A stretch of DNA of 64,000 nt, from NCBI GenBank assembly GCA_030844895.1, contig CM061229.1, positions 109,180,975-109,244,974 on the forward strand. Reading direction: 5' to 3'. Positions 44,901 through 56,385 of this stretch are shown here, in pieces (position 1 is the stretch's first letter; every line of letters starts with the position of its first letter). The notes beneath the pieces are model-generated. The model was not told the origin of the DNA, did not search any database, and saw only the letters and a list, made by a program, of their open reading frames with translations. The stretch comes from Ambrosia x helenae. Taxonomy: Eukaryota > Streptophyta > Magnoliopsida > Asterales > Asteraceae. The translations under genes and the position numbers were made by a program.

Positions 44901-45809
44901 GTGAGCCGTATGTATGCATGTATAGGTAGGTGATTTCTTGCAAATCTTAGTTAATCTTTATAAGGCATCATTATCCTACATACAAGACCTCACATACATG
45001 CATGCACTAATGTAATGATGGCTTGGATTTTGGTCTTGGACTCTTATGGCCATAGGGCCGAAAATATTAGCAAGGGGGGACAAGGTTTAGTTGCTTTTTG
45101 TACTAATGTTTCACTTACACCTTTTCTTACATGTTTGTCTTATGCATAAAGCATGCTTTGCCTAAGATTATAGATTATTATTATCAAACACAAAATGTGG
45201 GTATATTAAGGCCTCTAAGGCCGGCCCCCATGTGGTTTAAGTGGGGTCCACAACTCCAAATATTTACCCAATATTTGTTATGTTTAATCCCCCGTCGTTC
45301 GGGTGTCGTTCGGGTATTTTTCGGGTTTTAATCACGCGTTATCCGGACATTAAATATACCTTTAATAACCCTTAAATATAGTCTATTTCAAGCGTTGATT
45401 GGTCATTTAGGCCTTTGCCGGGTGAAATTATGAGTTATACGCGTATCGGGTGCGGTACGCGCATTTTATTCGTTACCGGGAGATTTGTACAAGACGTTTT
45501 CATTTATGGTTTTGGAGTTCCAAAACCCATTATATCTTATGAAAATACCCTTTATTTTATATCCTGGGTGTTCGGGATCCGTTTCGTTTATTTAATTATT
45601 ACCGGGTAATTGCCAACGTCCATACCGGATAGCTTATTCGCACATGATCCAATCATGCTTTACCATTAAACGTATGCATTCCTATGCACTATTTGGAAAT
45701 TGCTATCCCCTAAGGCCTTGATAATTAAATCACACATAATTGCATTTAATTACGTTAATCATATATTAATTAATTGTACGGAATTACCTTATTTTTGCCG
45801 GTTGTTACA
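41937..45809 (-). repeat. 3' LTR of the Tekay-like element (3873 bp)
   Basis: Plus-strand TGTCACACCACGACA to GCCGGTTGTTACA. AT-rich in the middle. Between about 42940 and 43250 a repeated pattern TTTTCCCATTTAAA/TTTCCCATTCAAATAAATATACTA recurs four times, a degenerate ~95-bp tandem repeat. Short ORFs here are duplicated exactly in the other LTR and are not genes. Confidence 0.97.
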
Positions 45810-45822
45810 TTCTCCCCCCGTT
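45810..45822 (-). promoter_or_regulatory. Polypurine tract of the Tekay-like element
   Basis: Minus strand AACGGGGGGAGAA directly before the LTR start TGTAACAACC. This primes plus-strand DNA synthesis. Confidence 0.92.
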
Positions 45823-45843
45823 AAGAGAATTCCGTCCCGGAAT

Positions 45844-48294
45844 TCACTTCGAGTTCTCCGGTACAGGTGTCTTCTCGAATAGGGCGGGGTATTTTTGCTT
45901 CATCCGGTCCAGCCTTTCCCACGTGAACTCCGGTCCACGCTTGGCATTCCAGCGCACTTTGACCAATCTGATCTTGCTGCGCCTTAATTTTTGGACCTTC
46001 CAATCAGTTAACTCGATTGGTTCTTCCACAAAATGTAACTTGTCGTCAATCTGGATTTCGTCAGCAGGAATAATGAGAGTTTCGTCGGATAGGCACTTTT
46101 TCAAGTTCGACACATGAAACGTGTCGTGTATTCCACTAAGCTCTTGAGGCAACTCGAGCTTGTATGCCACTGTGCCTACCCTCGACAAGACTTTGAACGG
46201 TCCAATATATCGCGGGTTCAGCTTTTCGCGCTTCCCAAAGCGCGCGACACCTTTCCAAGGTGACACTTTCAGTAGGACCCTGTCTCCGACTTGAAACTCT
46301 AAAGGCTTTCGCCTCATATCAGCATAGCTTTTCTGGCGGTCCCCGGCCGCTTTGAAGCGTTCCTTTATCAAAAAGACCTTATCCGTGGTCTCTTGAACAA
46401 TTTCGGGCCCGGTGAGTTGCTTTTCTCCAACTTCCGCCCAACATAATGGCGATCGGCACTTGCGTCCATATAGAGCTTCAAACGGTGCGGCTTGAATGCT
46501 CGTATGATAACTGTTGTTATAAGAAAATTCTACCAATGGCAAGTGCGTATCCCAATTACCTCCGAAATCAATCGCGCATGCCCGTAACATATCCTCCAAT
46601 GTCTGGATGGTTCGCTCACTTTGACCATCCGTTTGGGGGTGATATGCGGTGCTCATGTCGAGGCGAGTACCGAGGGCTTCATTCAAACTTTCCCAAAATC
46701 TGGAAGTGAAACGACTATCCCGATCGGAGATGATAGAAACAGGTACACCGTGTTTAGATACCACTTCCTTAATATACAGACGGGTCAGTTTCTCCAACTT
46801 GTCCGTCTCGCGAATCGGAAGGAAGTGTGCAGATTTTGTCAATCGATCAACGATTACCCAGATCGTGTCATGGCCGCTTGTTGTCTTAGGTAACTTGGTA
46901 ATGAAATCCATGGTGATTCGTTCCCATTTCCATTCCGGTATTTCCGGTTGTTGAAGCAAACCGGAAGGTCTCTGGTGCTCAGCCTTGACCTTTGCGCAAG
47001 TCAAACATCGCGCAACATAGGCTGCTATATCCCTTTTGAAATTCGGCCACCAATAAAGTTCTTTCAAATCGTGGAACATCTTGTCTGCACCAGGGTGAAC
47101 CGAATATCTAGAACTGTGAGCTTCGGCCAATACTAGCTCACGCAATCCACCATATACTGGGACCCAAATTCTATTCATGAAATACAATGTCTGGTCCGCT
47201 TTTGGTTCTAGTGAATCAACCATCTTTCGTAACCTTTCACCTTTGACGTTCTCGGGTTTGAGGGCGTTAACTTGGGCTTCACGAATTCGTTCAGTCATAT
47301 TCGTGTGGATAGTCAATCCCAAAGCTCGAACACGCAACGGTTTAACCCGTTCCTTGCGACTCAAAGCGTCAGCTACGACGTTCGCCTTACCGGGATGGTA
47401 CTTTATCTCACAATCATAATCGTTTAATAATTCAACCCATCGCCGCTGTCGCATATTCAAATCCTTCTGATCGAAGATGTGTTGTAAACTCTTGTGATCA
47501 GTGAAAATCGTGCACTTGGTTCCGTACAAATAGTGCCTCCATATCTTGAGGGCGAACACCACTGCACCTAATTCCAAATCGTGTGTAGTGTAGTTCTTCT
47601 CATGGATTTTCAGTTGTCTGGAAGCATAAGCTATTACTTTTTCTCGCTGCATCAATACACAACCCAAACCTTGATGCGAGGCATCGCAGTAAACCACAAA
47701 ATCTTCCGTACCATCAGGGAGTGATAGTATCGGAGCGCCACATAACTTGTCTTTTAACAATTGGAATGCTGCCTCTTGCTTTTCCGTCCACTCGAATTTC
47801 TTATCCTTTTGGGTTAGCATGGTTAAAGCTTGTGCTATCTTTGAAAAGTTCTCGATGAACCTTCTGTAATAACCCGCAAGGCCTAGAAATTGTCGTACTT
47901 CGGTAGGGGTTCGAGGTGCTTCCCAATTTTTAATTGCCTCAATCTTGGCTGGATCGACGTGTATGCCCTTCTCGTTTACCACGTGACCTAAAAAGTGAAC
48001 TTCCCGAATCCAAAAGTCACATTTCGAGAATTTAGCATAGTGCTTCTCCTTGCGTAACACTTCAAGAATTAACCGAAGGTGATTCTCGTGGTCTTCTTTC
48101 GTACGTGAATAGATCAAAATATCGTCAATGAAGACGATGACGAATTTGTCCAGGTATGGCTTACACACGCGGTTCATTAGGTCCATGAACACCGCTGGTG
48201 CGTTGGTTAAGCCGAACGGCATTACCAAAAATTCATAGTGTCCATACCGGGTTCTGAAGGCCGTTTTTGGTACATCTTCTTCTTGTATACGCAA
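45844..48294 (-). CDS. Gypsy pol: RT, RNase H, integrase, chromodomain-like end
   Basis: 816 residues. RT from its N-terminal palm on: HYEFLVMPFGLTNAP and the catalytic VFIDDILIYSR (about residue 55). RNase H: FVVYCDASHQGLGCVL and THDLELGAVVFALKIWRHYL. Integrase zinc finger: HPGADKMFHDLKELYWW and CLTCAKVKAEH. The core acids are in TMDFITKLPK, ISDRDSRFTSRFW and HPQTDGQSERTIQTLE. The C-terminus has the GPF/Y-like RYIGPFKVLSRVG and an RLVKVRWNAKRGPEFTWERL segment, a chromodomain-type end as in Tekay/Del chromoviruses, thought to guide insertion to heterochromatin. It is separated by a 1-base shift near 48305 from the upstream part. Confidence 0.96.
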   Translation of the reverse strand: MRIQEEDVPKTAFRTRYGHYEFLVMPFGLTNAPAVFMDLMNRVCKPYLDKFVIVFIDDILIYSRTKEDHENHLRLILEVLRKEKHYAKFSKCDFWIREVHFLGHVVNEKGIHVDPAKIEAIKNWEAPRTPTEVRQFLGLAGYYRRFIENFSKIAQALTMLTQKDKKFEWTEKQEAAFQLLKDKLCGAPILSLPDGTEDFVVYCDASHQGLGCVLMQREKVIAYASRQLKIHEKNYTTHDLELGAVVFALKIWRHYLYGTKCTIFTDHKSLQHIFDQKDLNMRQRRWVELLNDYDCEIKYHPGKANVVADALSRKERVKPLRVRALGLTIHTNMTERIREAQVNALKPENVKGERLRKMVDSLEPKADQTLYFMNRIWVPVYGGLRELVLAEAHSSRYSVHPGADKMFHDLKELYWWPNFKRDIAAYVARCLTCAKVKAEHQRPSGLLQQPEIPEWKWERITMDFITKLPKTTSGHDTIWVIVDRLTKSAHFLPIRETDKLEKLTRLYIKEVVSKHGVPVSIISDRDSRFTSRFWESLNEALGTRLDMSTAYHPQTDGQSERTIQTLEDMLRACAIDFGGNWDTHLPLVEFSYNNSYHTSIQAAPFEALYGRKCRSPLCWAEVGEKQLTGPEIVQETTDKVFLIKERFKAAGDRQKSYADMRRKPLEFQVGDRVLLKVSPWKGVARFGKREKLNPRYIGPFKVLSRVGTVAYKLELPQELSGIHDTFHVSNLKKCLSDETLIIPADEIQIDDKLHFVEEPIELTDWKVQKLRRSKIRLVKVRWNAKRGPEFTWERLDRMKQKYPALFEKTPVPENSK

Positions 48295-49754
48295 CTGGTG
48301 ATAGCCTGACCTAAATCGATCTTGGAGTAATAGCTGGAACCTTGGAGCTGATCAAATAAATCGTCGATCCTGGGGAGAGGATAGCGATTCTTGATGGTTA
48401 GCTTGTTCAGCTCTCGATAGTCGATGCACATGCGAAATGTGCCATCCTTCTTCTTCACAAACAAGACGGGAGCTCCCCAAGGTGAGAAACTCGGTCTTAT
48501 AAAACCTTTGTCCAATAATTCTTGTAGCTGGCTGGACAGTTCCTGCATCTCTGATGGAGCTAGGCGGTATGGCGATCGTGCCACAGGAGCTGCTCCGGGA
48601 ACGAGATCGATGCGGAACTCGACTTGTCGAGGTGGTGGCAACCCCGGCAAATCTTCTGGAAATACATCCGGAAAATCTCTGGCGACTGGAATGTCTTCCA
48701 ACTTTCGCTCGTCGGCCTTCTTGTCCACTACGTGTGCCAAGAATGCGACAAGCCCTTTTCTTAGACACTTACGAGCCTTCATGCTCGAAATAATCCTTAG
48801 TGGCGTCCCGTGTCTTTCCCCTTGAATTGAGAGAGTTTCACCGCTTGCGAGGGGAACTTGAATAACTTTATCGTTGCAAATCACAATGGCACGGTGCGCG
48901 GACAACCAGTCCATGCCAATAACGATGTCAAAACTTCCCAATACAACCGGAAATAGATCAATCCCAAATTCGTGCCCACAGAGTTCTATCTTACAATCTT
49001 TTGCTACCTCTCTCGTTTCAATAGTTTTACCATTAGCCAGTTCTATGGAGTAGGGTGTGTCTAGTTTGCTAGTTTTTAAACCAAGTAGTCTTTTAAACTC
49101 AATGGATACGAAGCTAAAGTCAGCACCGGTATCAAATAATACAGAGGCATAATGACCATTTAGAGGAAACGTACCAGTGACCACATTGGGGTCTTGCCGT
49201 GCATCACCGGCGCCAATCACGAATGCCCGGCCGCGGGCCTGATTGTTGACTTTGGGGCAATCTTTCTTCCAATGATCCAATGACCCGCATGCAAAACAGG
49301 GTCTGGCCCCTCCATTCTTTGGTGCTCCAGATCGGCACTCTTCAGTCTTGTGCCCGGTGCGGTGGCACTTCCCACAAGTTAATCCATTGTTTCTCCCCTG
49401 ACCTCCCTGCTTGTTACCGTTACCACGTCCCGTGGCGACATAACCCTTTCCTTTCTTGTTCGAGCTACCCGACGCTCGGTCCCTTTTTCCTTCATCTCTC
49501 TTTCTTTTCCCAAACCTCTGCCTGTTACCCTGATCATTAGTTACAACAGCTGAACTTGATCCCTGGTTCTTGGCCTCAACACTACTCGCCTCAGAAATTT
49601 TTAACCCTGAAACTTGGCGGATTAGGGTACCCATGCGGATAGCATCCTCAGTCAGACTTAGTGCCAGATCAATTGCCTCGCGCATGGTCGTGGGTTTGGA
49701 AGAGGTGACCATGCTGCGAATCTGTGGCGCTAACCCGAATAAGTAACGTTCCAC
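48222..49754 (-). CDS. Gypsy Gag C-terminus, protease and start of RT
   Basis: The authentic reading lies about 48310-49750. It begins in late Gag (ERYLFGLAPQIRSMV, AIDLALSLTEDAIRMG). Zinc knuckles follow, CGKCHRTGHKTEEC and CFACGSLDHWKKDC. Protease: SVLFDTGADFSFVS (catalytic DTG) and DIVIGMDWLSAHRA. RT start: VARSPYRLAPSEMQELS, LLDKGFIRPSFSPWGAPVLF, DYRELNKLTIKNRYPLP. After YSKIDL the frame is lost by a 1-base deletion and continues in the next ORF. A Lys/Arg-rich basic segment before the knuckles suits RNA binding. Confidence 0.94.
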   Translation of the reverse strand: MERYLFGLAPQIRSMVTSSKPTTMREAIDLALSLTEDAIRMGTLIRQVSGLKISEASSVEAKNQGSSSAVVTNDQGNRQRFGKRKRDEGKRDRASGSSNKKGKGYVATGRGNGNKQGGQGRNNGLTCGKCHRTGHKTEECRSGAPKNGGARPCFACGSLDHWKKDCPKVNNQARGRAFVIGAGDARQDPNVVTGTFPLNGHYASVLFDTGADFSFVSIEFKRLLGLKTSKLDTPYSIELANGKTIETREVAKDCKIELCGHEFGIDLFPVVLGSFDIVIGMDWLSAHRAIVICNDKVIQVPLASGETLSIQGERHGTPLRIISSMKARKCLRKGLVAFLAHVVDKKADERKLEDIPVARDFPDVFPEDLPGLPPPRQVEFRIDLVPGAAPVARSPYRLAPSEMQELSSQLQELLDKGFIRPSFSPWGAPVLFVKKKDGTFRMCIDYRELNKLTIKNRYPLPRIDDLFDQLQGSSYYSKIDLGQAITSCVYKKKMYQKRPSEPGMDTMNFW

Positions 49755-50444
49755 TTTGTTCTTCTCGGTGTAACCAGACGAGGTACTAGTCGAGCGAGAT
49801 CATGAAATCTTGACGTATACCCAGTGACGTCTGCTCCTACCATGGTGAGGTTCCAGAATTCGGTTTCCAACTTCTGAACTTCGCTTGCCGGGCGGTATTC
49901 GGCAGTCATAAGTTCCTTCAGTGCCGCCCATGATAGAGAGTATGCAACATCATCTCCTAAAGACTGTACTTGGCCGTTCCACCAAGTTAGGGCCTGATCT
50001 AGGAACAGATTGGTGGAGTACATGACAGTCTGTCGAGGGGTACACCCGCTGATGCGGATAACTGCCTCGGTCTTTTCGAACCATTTGACCAGGCCTATGG
50101 AACCCTCAGTGCCGCTGAAGTTTATTGGTTTGCAGTCCAAGAAAGCCTTGAAAGTGCAGCCGCGCTCTCCCGAGGCTGTCCCTGTAATAGTGATGTAGGA
50201 TGTTATTATGGAATAGGAGTTTTTGAAATATTCTCCCATTACTTTTTCATTTATTCTTAAACCTCTTACCAGTGGGGGAGGTCTCTCTTCGCTCGCTCCC
50301 TGTCCTGTCATGGGAGTGTTCAGAGCGTGCGGCTTCATGCTCAGCGATGGCGCGAGCTATGCGTTCAGATATCATGGTTTCGAGCTCGGCCGGTGTTGCG
50401 GGCAGTCCGTCTGCTCCACTATTGCTTCGGGTGGTAGGTGCCAT
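49730..50444 (-). pseudogene. Gypsy Gag, N-terminal and capsid part, frameshifted
   Basis: Start MAPTTRSNSGADGLPATPAE at 50444. A shift in the G-run near 50275 leads into the capsid frame (50338-49730) with FKAFLDCKPINFSGTEGSIG, VKWFEKTEAVIRISGC, ALTWWNGQVQSLG, YRPASEVQKLETEFWN and RFHDLARLVP. A second shift near 49745 separates it from the late Gag. The retrotrans_gag domain pattern is complete across the two frames. Confidence 0.9.
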
Positions 50445-50916
50445 TTTTCTTCAATAATAATTATCAAAGGTTAATTTGGCAAACATTTATACAATACAAA
50501 GCATAAATAACAAACCAAAGCATGAATACAATAATCAACACCATGTCATCACACAACATACCAATACATCATACAGAAATATAAATAGAAATCAACACAA
50601 CATCACCACACAAATATAAAAACCACAACACATGGAGTAAGCAATAATAATCATAGACAACAACATATTTCACCATAATAATAAGATTTTTCATTAATTT
50701 CAATAATATCAGTACAATGCTTGTTCATAATACAAAATGGAGAATACATTTCTCATACAATACATTGCTTTTGAAATAATAAAACATCATATCATACGCC
50801 GTAATACCCGTACGGCTAGGCAAAATGCAGACGAGTGTCATAACCCGTGCTGTACTACCATACTGCTGCTAATATGTACATAAGCTGGTGTGTCTTCTGC
50901 GCATCCCCGATACATC
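50445..50916 (-). other. Spacer between extra 5' ORF and Gag of the Tekay-like element
   Basis: AT-rich and non-coding, with many ACAACA/CATAAATA words. No ORF recognised. It may hold the leader or an internal start for Gag. Confidence 0.5.
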
Positions 50917-52243
50917 CTACTGTGGCGGTGGCGGTGGATACTGATACTGCGGCGCATACATGCTAATCGTCATGCTGATCTTTGTGATGCGCTCGTACAA
51001 AAACTGTCGATGTGCCCAGTGTGCATCCCCAGTAATCCCGCTCTGCGCATCCATGCGCAAGAGCTCCTCTGCGTAATGCGCTAAGGCATCACGAGTGTCA
51101 ATCATCCTCGCCCACATCAATCTCGTCTGCTGCTCAACCTGATTCACGGTGCGTTGCACCGTGTTGACTAGAGTCTGAAAGTCCTGCTCTAAAGTGATGG
51201 TTGAGGTCCGGGCGGGTCCAGAGGGGGGGTGTCATCCTGGGAAGGTGGGATGGTCCGGGTATGTCAGGGTGTGTGGATGGGAAGGGCCCGAAGGGGGCTG
51301 GTACTGGTATGTGTGGCAGTAATGGAGTGTAACCGGGTGGCCTGATGGAAAAGTAGGGTGGCATCATATAAGGGTCCCCTACACCTAGAGGGTATGGTGC
51401 AGGTGTCATGCTGGGAATGGTGGGGATGGGTAAGGTCATGGCAATGGTGGGTGGTGGCATAGGCTCGGCTAGTGGGGCTACTAACGGCTCAGAGACAGTG
51501 GCCCACTCTGGAGTGGATACCACAACAGTGGGGGTAGGAGGGCTCGCGGTGGCAAAAGCTGCCATGCCTGCCCTGCGTAGCTCAGAGCTATCAGCGGGGC
51601 TACCCTCGAGTATATGTGCTGCCGGTCCCTCCTGTGGTACGGGCTCGAGTGGTGCTGGTGGGGGTATGGGATCAGCAGGTGCATCCTCTAACATTGGAGC
51701 CACTGGCTCCTCCTGGTCAGCCTGAATCTCGGGCACCAACATGTGCCCTACCGAGCCCACAGACTCGTCATCGGAGTCGTCGGATATCCATCCGTTCCTC
51801 CCATGGGGAATAGGCAGGAGTCTCATGCCTGCAGGTACGTGAATATGAGGTAAGGGTGCTGGCTCGTGCTCCACGTGAGCCTGTCGGTCGAATGGAGACT
51901 CTACTGTCTCCGAATGGGCTGGGATCGGCCGGGATGGTCCGGCACAGCCCTCGGGAAAATCCCTAATAGCTCGAATGGGGCGTGGGGCTAACGGTGCGGC
52001 CGGTATGATGGGTAGCGGCGCGTCGACCACAGCGGGTGCCCAATCAGGATCCTCGCTAGGATCCGTCTCATCCGAGTCGTCATCCGAACCTCCGTCGGCG
52101 TTCATCTCTACGTCTTCGTCCTCTGCGTCAAGTACTACCAGCTCTACTGGCTCAGGCGGTGGCGCAGGAATGATCTGGATGCTGCTATCGATACTGGGCG
52201 CTATACTTCCAGCGTCGGACATCCTGGCAAAAGAACCGTACAT
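50917..52243 (-). pseudogene. Extra ORF upstream of Gag: proline-rich acidic protein
   Basis: Starts at MYGSFARMSD (or MSDAGSIAPSI) near 52243. About 350 residues rich in Pro, Ala, Asp and Glu, for example EDEDVEMNADGGSDDDSDET and long stretches of alternating Pro with hydrophobics. In a G7 run near 51222 the frame shifts to a C-terminal part reading VNQVEQQTRLMWARMIDTRD and HWAHRQFLYERITKISMTI, which looks helical, ending at 50917 with a Pro run. I know no domain for it. Codon use is GC-rich compared with the LTR. It is separate from Gag by a 470-base spacer. Confidence 0.65.
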
Positions 52244-52489
52244 GTATATATGATTTATTTAAATTAGACAGTTATGGCGTACTCTATAGTAACCTTCCTA
52301 ACTTCTAACTTTTCACGTTACAGCATAACAATACTCATGGCTGGCTTGGTCGGAATCTCCTCATGCCCAATGCTTCTTGAAAATTACTTTTATTTAACAT
52401 CTTATATATTTTCTTTTTGAAAACTTTATTATTTGAACCAAATCCGGTTATAGTCTAGTTTTTAAAGAAAATACTCTAGTTCGCTATAA
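52244..52489 (-). other. 5' leader of the Tekay-like element
   Basis: Between PBS and the extra ORF; no coding or repeat recognised. Confidence 0.5.
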
Positions 52490-52506
52490 CCTTGGCTCTG
52501 ATACCA
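52490..52506 (-). promoter_or_regulatory. Primer binding site of the Tekay-like element
   Basis: Minus strand TGGTATCAGAGCCAAGG, initiator Met tRNA type, five bases inside the LTR end (...GTGTGACA). Confidence 0.93.
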
Positions 52507-52511
52507 CGTTC

Positions 52512-55500
52512 TGTCACACCACGACAAAGGCGGAAACACGTGGCGCGACGGTTCAAAAGCATAAAGTCAAGGTTATTGCTAAACACAAGTAATTCAAGAA
52601 AATGGGTCATTTATTATGACGTCAAATCTGTTCCAAACATTACACAAAAGTTAATTGTTTTTGAAAATAAACATAGAGGTTTCTCATATATATCCCAAAT
52701 GCCTTGGGAAATAAAAGTGAAACCCCACAAAAGCTCGACGTCGCATTGGAGATTCTCCGACCCGCTCGCCTGATCTTTCATCATCTAGTTACCTGAAAGA
52801 TATGTTTAAAAAGTTTCGTCAATATAAATATATTGGTGAGTTCACAGGTTTTTAGTTTCTAAAACTTGAATACTTGGGAATACCATGTTATGACAATATA
52901 TAGGAGTTGCAAATTCCTATAAATCTACTTGAGACTATAATCAAACCAAGACGTATATAAATAAGATGCCCCGCTCCAAGTCGTTACTCGGTTTCCCACG
53001 ACTTAAGTTCAGAATATATGCACCCCAGGCATAACCTAATGCATAATCGACGCTATCGATTAGGGGTGGGCCTTGTCAGGCACCAATAGTACTATTCAAA
53101 TATTCCACCGGTTTCATTTCCCTGAACAAATGATTATAGAGGCGAGGACTCAACCCCGAGTGGCGGTCACACCTCAAGTATTAAATCCGTCAAACATTAT
53201 CCCTAACATATCTTTCCCCCGGAAAACGTAAAAATAGTTTAAAATGGGGCCGTGAAACTCACCTGAAGCTGCGTCTGGCTCAAAAGGGTGGATAGCAAAG
53301 GAGTGGCCTCGCACCTACAAACGTCCTAGACGTATAAGTCACTATTCCTATAGTGCATGTGCCCTGGCAAGTTGTTCCAAATCCCGTTTAATTAAGCGCG
53401 TATCCTAGGTTTTGTTGGCGTTACATTACCCTTTGTGTTTCAAGTTATATATTACTCTTGTTAATATTTCCATAACTTGTATCTTATTATCATCGACTCG
53501 ACTTCACTTAACATATAATTATTTTCCCATTTAAATAATTATACTTAAGATCGCATCTCTCGATATAATATATATTTCAATCCTCGACCCGACTCACTTT
53601 GCCGCACATTTGTTTTCCCATTTAAACAAATATACTAAGATCTTGTCGTTCGATTGTATATTCTTAACGTCCGATTCAACTCACCACACCGTATATTTAT
53701 TTTCCCATTCAAATAAATATACTAGGATTTCGTTGGTACGACATACACATATATATATCCTTGTCTTCTCGTCGCGGCTTTCCTTCCCGCATATCTACTT
53801 TCCCATTAAGTAGATATACTAGAATTTTGCCGAGACGAGCGTACATATATATAAATGTGTAATTTTTCTTGTTAAGTATATACGTTTGTTTTAACGTCTT
53901 ATTCTTTTGTGTCATGTGTTTCTCCCACGAATTAATCCTCCAACACTTAGGAAAGTGTTTATTTGTTTTCACCCATAATGTATATATATTTTACTTCTTA
54001 AAATATATATTTTTTCTTATCTTGCCGCAATGGCATTTTTCTCATGTTTGTCCGTGTACGGTTCGTTAACGCGTCTTAGTTCGATATCTTAACTTGATTA
54101 GTTAATTTTTCCAAGTTTTTCCCAACATGTATTTTATAGAAATATTATCCATATTTCTTCCTCTTTTCACATGTTACTTGGATGGTTAAAATACTTATGT
54201 ATTTTTAACCCAACTTGTCAACTTAACTACAAAAATGTTTTCAACACTTTTATATTCCCATTTATATAAAAGTATTCATTTTTGTATAAGTTTCCCAAGT
54301 TTGTTTAATATTTTTATAAAATCTCTATTTTATAAAAATCCTTATGTTAAAACCCTTTATATTTTTATAACTTTCAAAAATACACTTTTACACAAAATAC
54401 CCAAGTATTTTTACTAGTATTTACAAAAATCATCCTTAGACTTTATTACTTGCATTTTTGACACCAAACTTTCCATACTTGTATTTTTGGACTAATAGTT
54501 TCTAAAATGTCCATTTTAGTCCCTTAACTTTCAAAGTTACAACTTTAGTCCCTTAACTTACAAAAGTTGCATTTTTCTATTCAAACTTTCAAAGTTAACA
54601 TTTTTCACTCAAAATAGTAAACTTTGAAGATTCAACTTTTTATTGGTAAGTTATTTTTGTATCCAAACACTTATGTTAGTCTTATATTCCATATGGAAGA
54701 CTAATTATATGTGTGTTTTATGTATTTGTCCATTTTATCAAAATTTCATTCATCTAAGTAAGCTAACTTAGATTTTCCATCTTATTCATTTATGAACTTC
54801 TAACATGTTTTACCACATATTATAACTTAAATGATCATAATAAGATGAATTAAAGTTAGTTTTAACATATTCAAGTTCATTTCAAAATCTTAACCAAAAC
54901 ATCATCCTACTTAGTTTTACATGTAAACTTTATATATTTTCAAGACTAATACATCATCATCAACAAATCCATGGTTTATTTTCATATCTTTAATCTTCCA
55001 TTTTACACATGAAAACCTATTAAAGATTATGTTCAAAACCATTTTTAAACCCTTCATGTACAACTTGCTACTAGGAACACATACATGAATAATAACAATC
55101 AAAAACAAGATTAAGAAGCTTACTACTAGCACAAGGCTAGGGAAGACAAAAACCTTGAATTTGAGAGGGGTTTAGTGTGTTCTTCCTAGTGGTTTAGCTC
55201 CAAGCTCTTGAAACACACAAAAGGGGTTTGGATGATGGATGATTTTAAGTGATTTGGAGTTGTAAAAACTTGAAAGAACAATGTGTGTGTGTGTATGGAA
55301 ACCCACGGCCAAGAGAGAAGGAAGAAAGAGGATTGTTTTGCTTGGTGATTCAATCTTCTAACATGTGTTATTTATATAATTATCACATGTAATGATGCCA
55401 AATATTCAAGAGATCTTATGGAAGATCATATGTGTACTTGGGAGATTTTTGCAAAGATGATATGTGTGTGTGGGTAGTGAGCCGTATGTATGCATGTATA

Positions 55501-56385
55501 GGTAGGTGATTTCTTGCAAATCTTAGTTAATCTTTATAAGGCATCATTATCCTACATACAAGACCTCACATACATGCATGCACTAATGTAATGATGGCTT
55601 GGATTTTGGTCTTGGACTCTTATGGCCATAGGGCCGAAAATATTAGCAAGGGGGGACAAGGTTTAGTTGCTTTTTGTACTAATGTTTCACTTACACCTTT
55701 TCTTACATGTTTGTCTTATGCATAAAGCATGCTTTGCCTAAGATTATAGATTATTATTATCAAACACAAAATGTGGGTATATTAAGGCCTCTAAGGCCGG
55801 CCCCCATGTGGTTTAAGTGGGGTCCACAACTCCAAATATTTACCCAATATTTGTTATGTTTAATCCCCCGTCGTTCGGGTGTCGTTCGGGTATTTTTCGG
55901 GTTTTAATCACGCGTTATCCGGACATTAAATATACCTTTAATAACCCTTAAATATAGTCTATTTCAAGCGTTGATTGGTCATTTAGGCCTTTGCCGGGTG
56001 AAATTATGAGTTATACGCGTATCGGGTGCGGTACGCGCATTTTATTCGTTACCAGGAGATTTGTACAAGACGTTTTCATTTATGGTTTTGGAGTTCCAAA
56101 ACCCATTATATCTTATGAAAATACCCTTTATTTTATATCCTGGGTGTTCGGGATCCGTTTCGTTTATTTAATTATTACCGGGTAATTGCCAACGTCCATA
56201 CCGGATAGCTTATTCGCACATGATCCAATCATGCTTTACCATTAAACGTATGCATTCCTATGCACTATTTGGAAATTGCTATCCCCTAAGGCCTTGATAA
56301 TTAAATCACACATAATTGCATTTAATTACGTTAATCATATATTAATTAATTGTACGGAATTACCTTATTTTTGCCGGTTGTTACA
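52512..56385 (-). repeat. 5' LTR of the Tekay-like element (3874 bp)
   Basis: Nearly identical to 41937-45809. The differences seen include CCTTGGC/CCCTGGC (about 53364), a T/C in the TA run near 53748, one extra T near 54015 and GGGAG/AGGAG near 56053. Confidence 0.97.

Larger units (their letters stand above)
41937..56385 (-). mobile_element. Young Ty3/gypsy chromovirus, Tekay-like, 14.4 kb
   Basis: LTRs of 3873 and 3874 bp, flanked by TAGTT at 41932-41936 and 56386-56390. The 6.7-kb interior holds PBS, an extra 5' ORF, Gag, protease, RT, RNase H, integrase with a chromodomain-like end, and PPT. By eye I find about seven substitutions and one 1-bp indel between the LTRs, about 0.2%. With the often used grass rate of 1.3e-8 per site per year this is of the order of 0.1 million years. 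Despite this youth, at least four frameshifts interrupt the ORFs. Confidence 0.96.

Noticed and set aside
41965..45609. Short ORFs repeated exactly at 52492-56185, looking like a gene family
   Set aside because: They are the two LTR copies of one element, AT-rich and without domains.
51408..52253. Plus-strand Gly/Ser-rich ORFs opposite the extra 5' ORF
   Set aside because: Antisense shadows of the GC-rich Pro/Ala coding frame.
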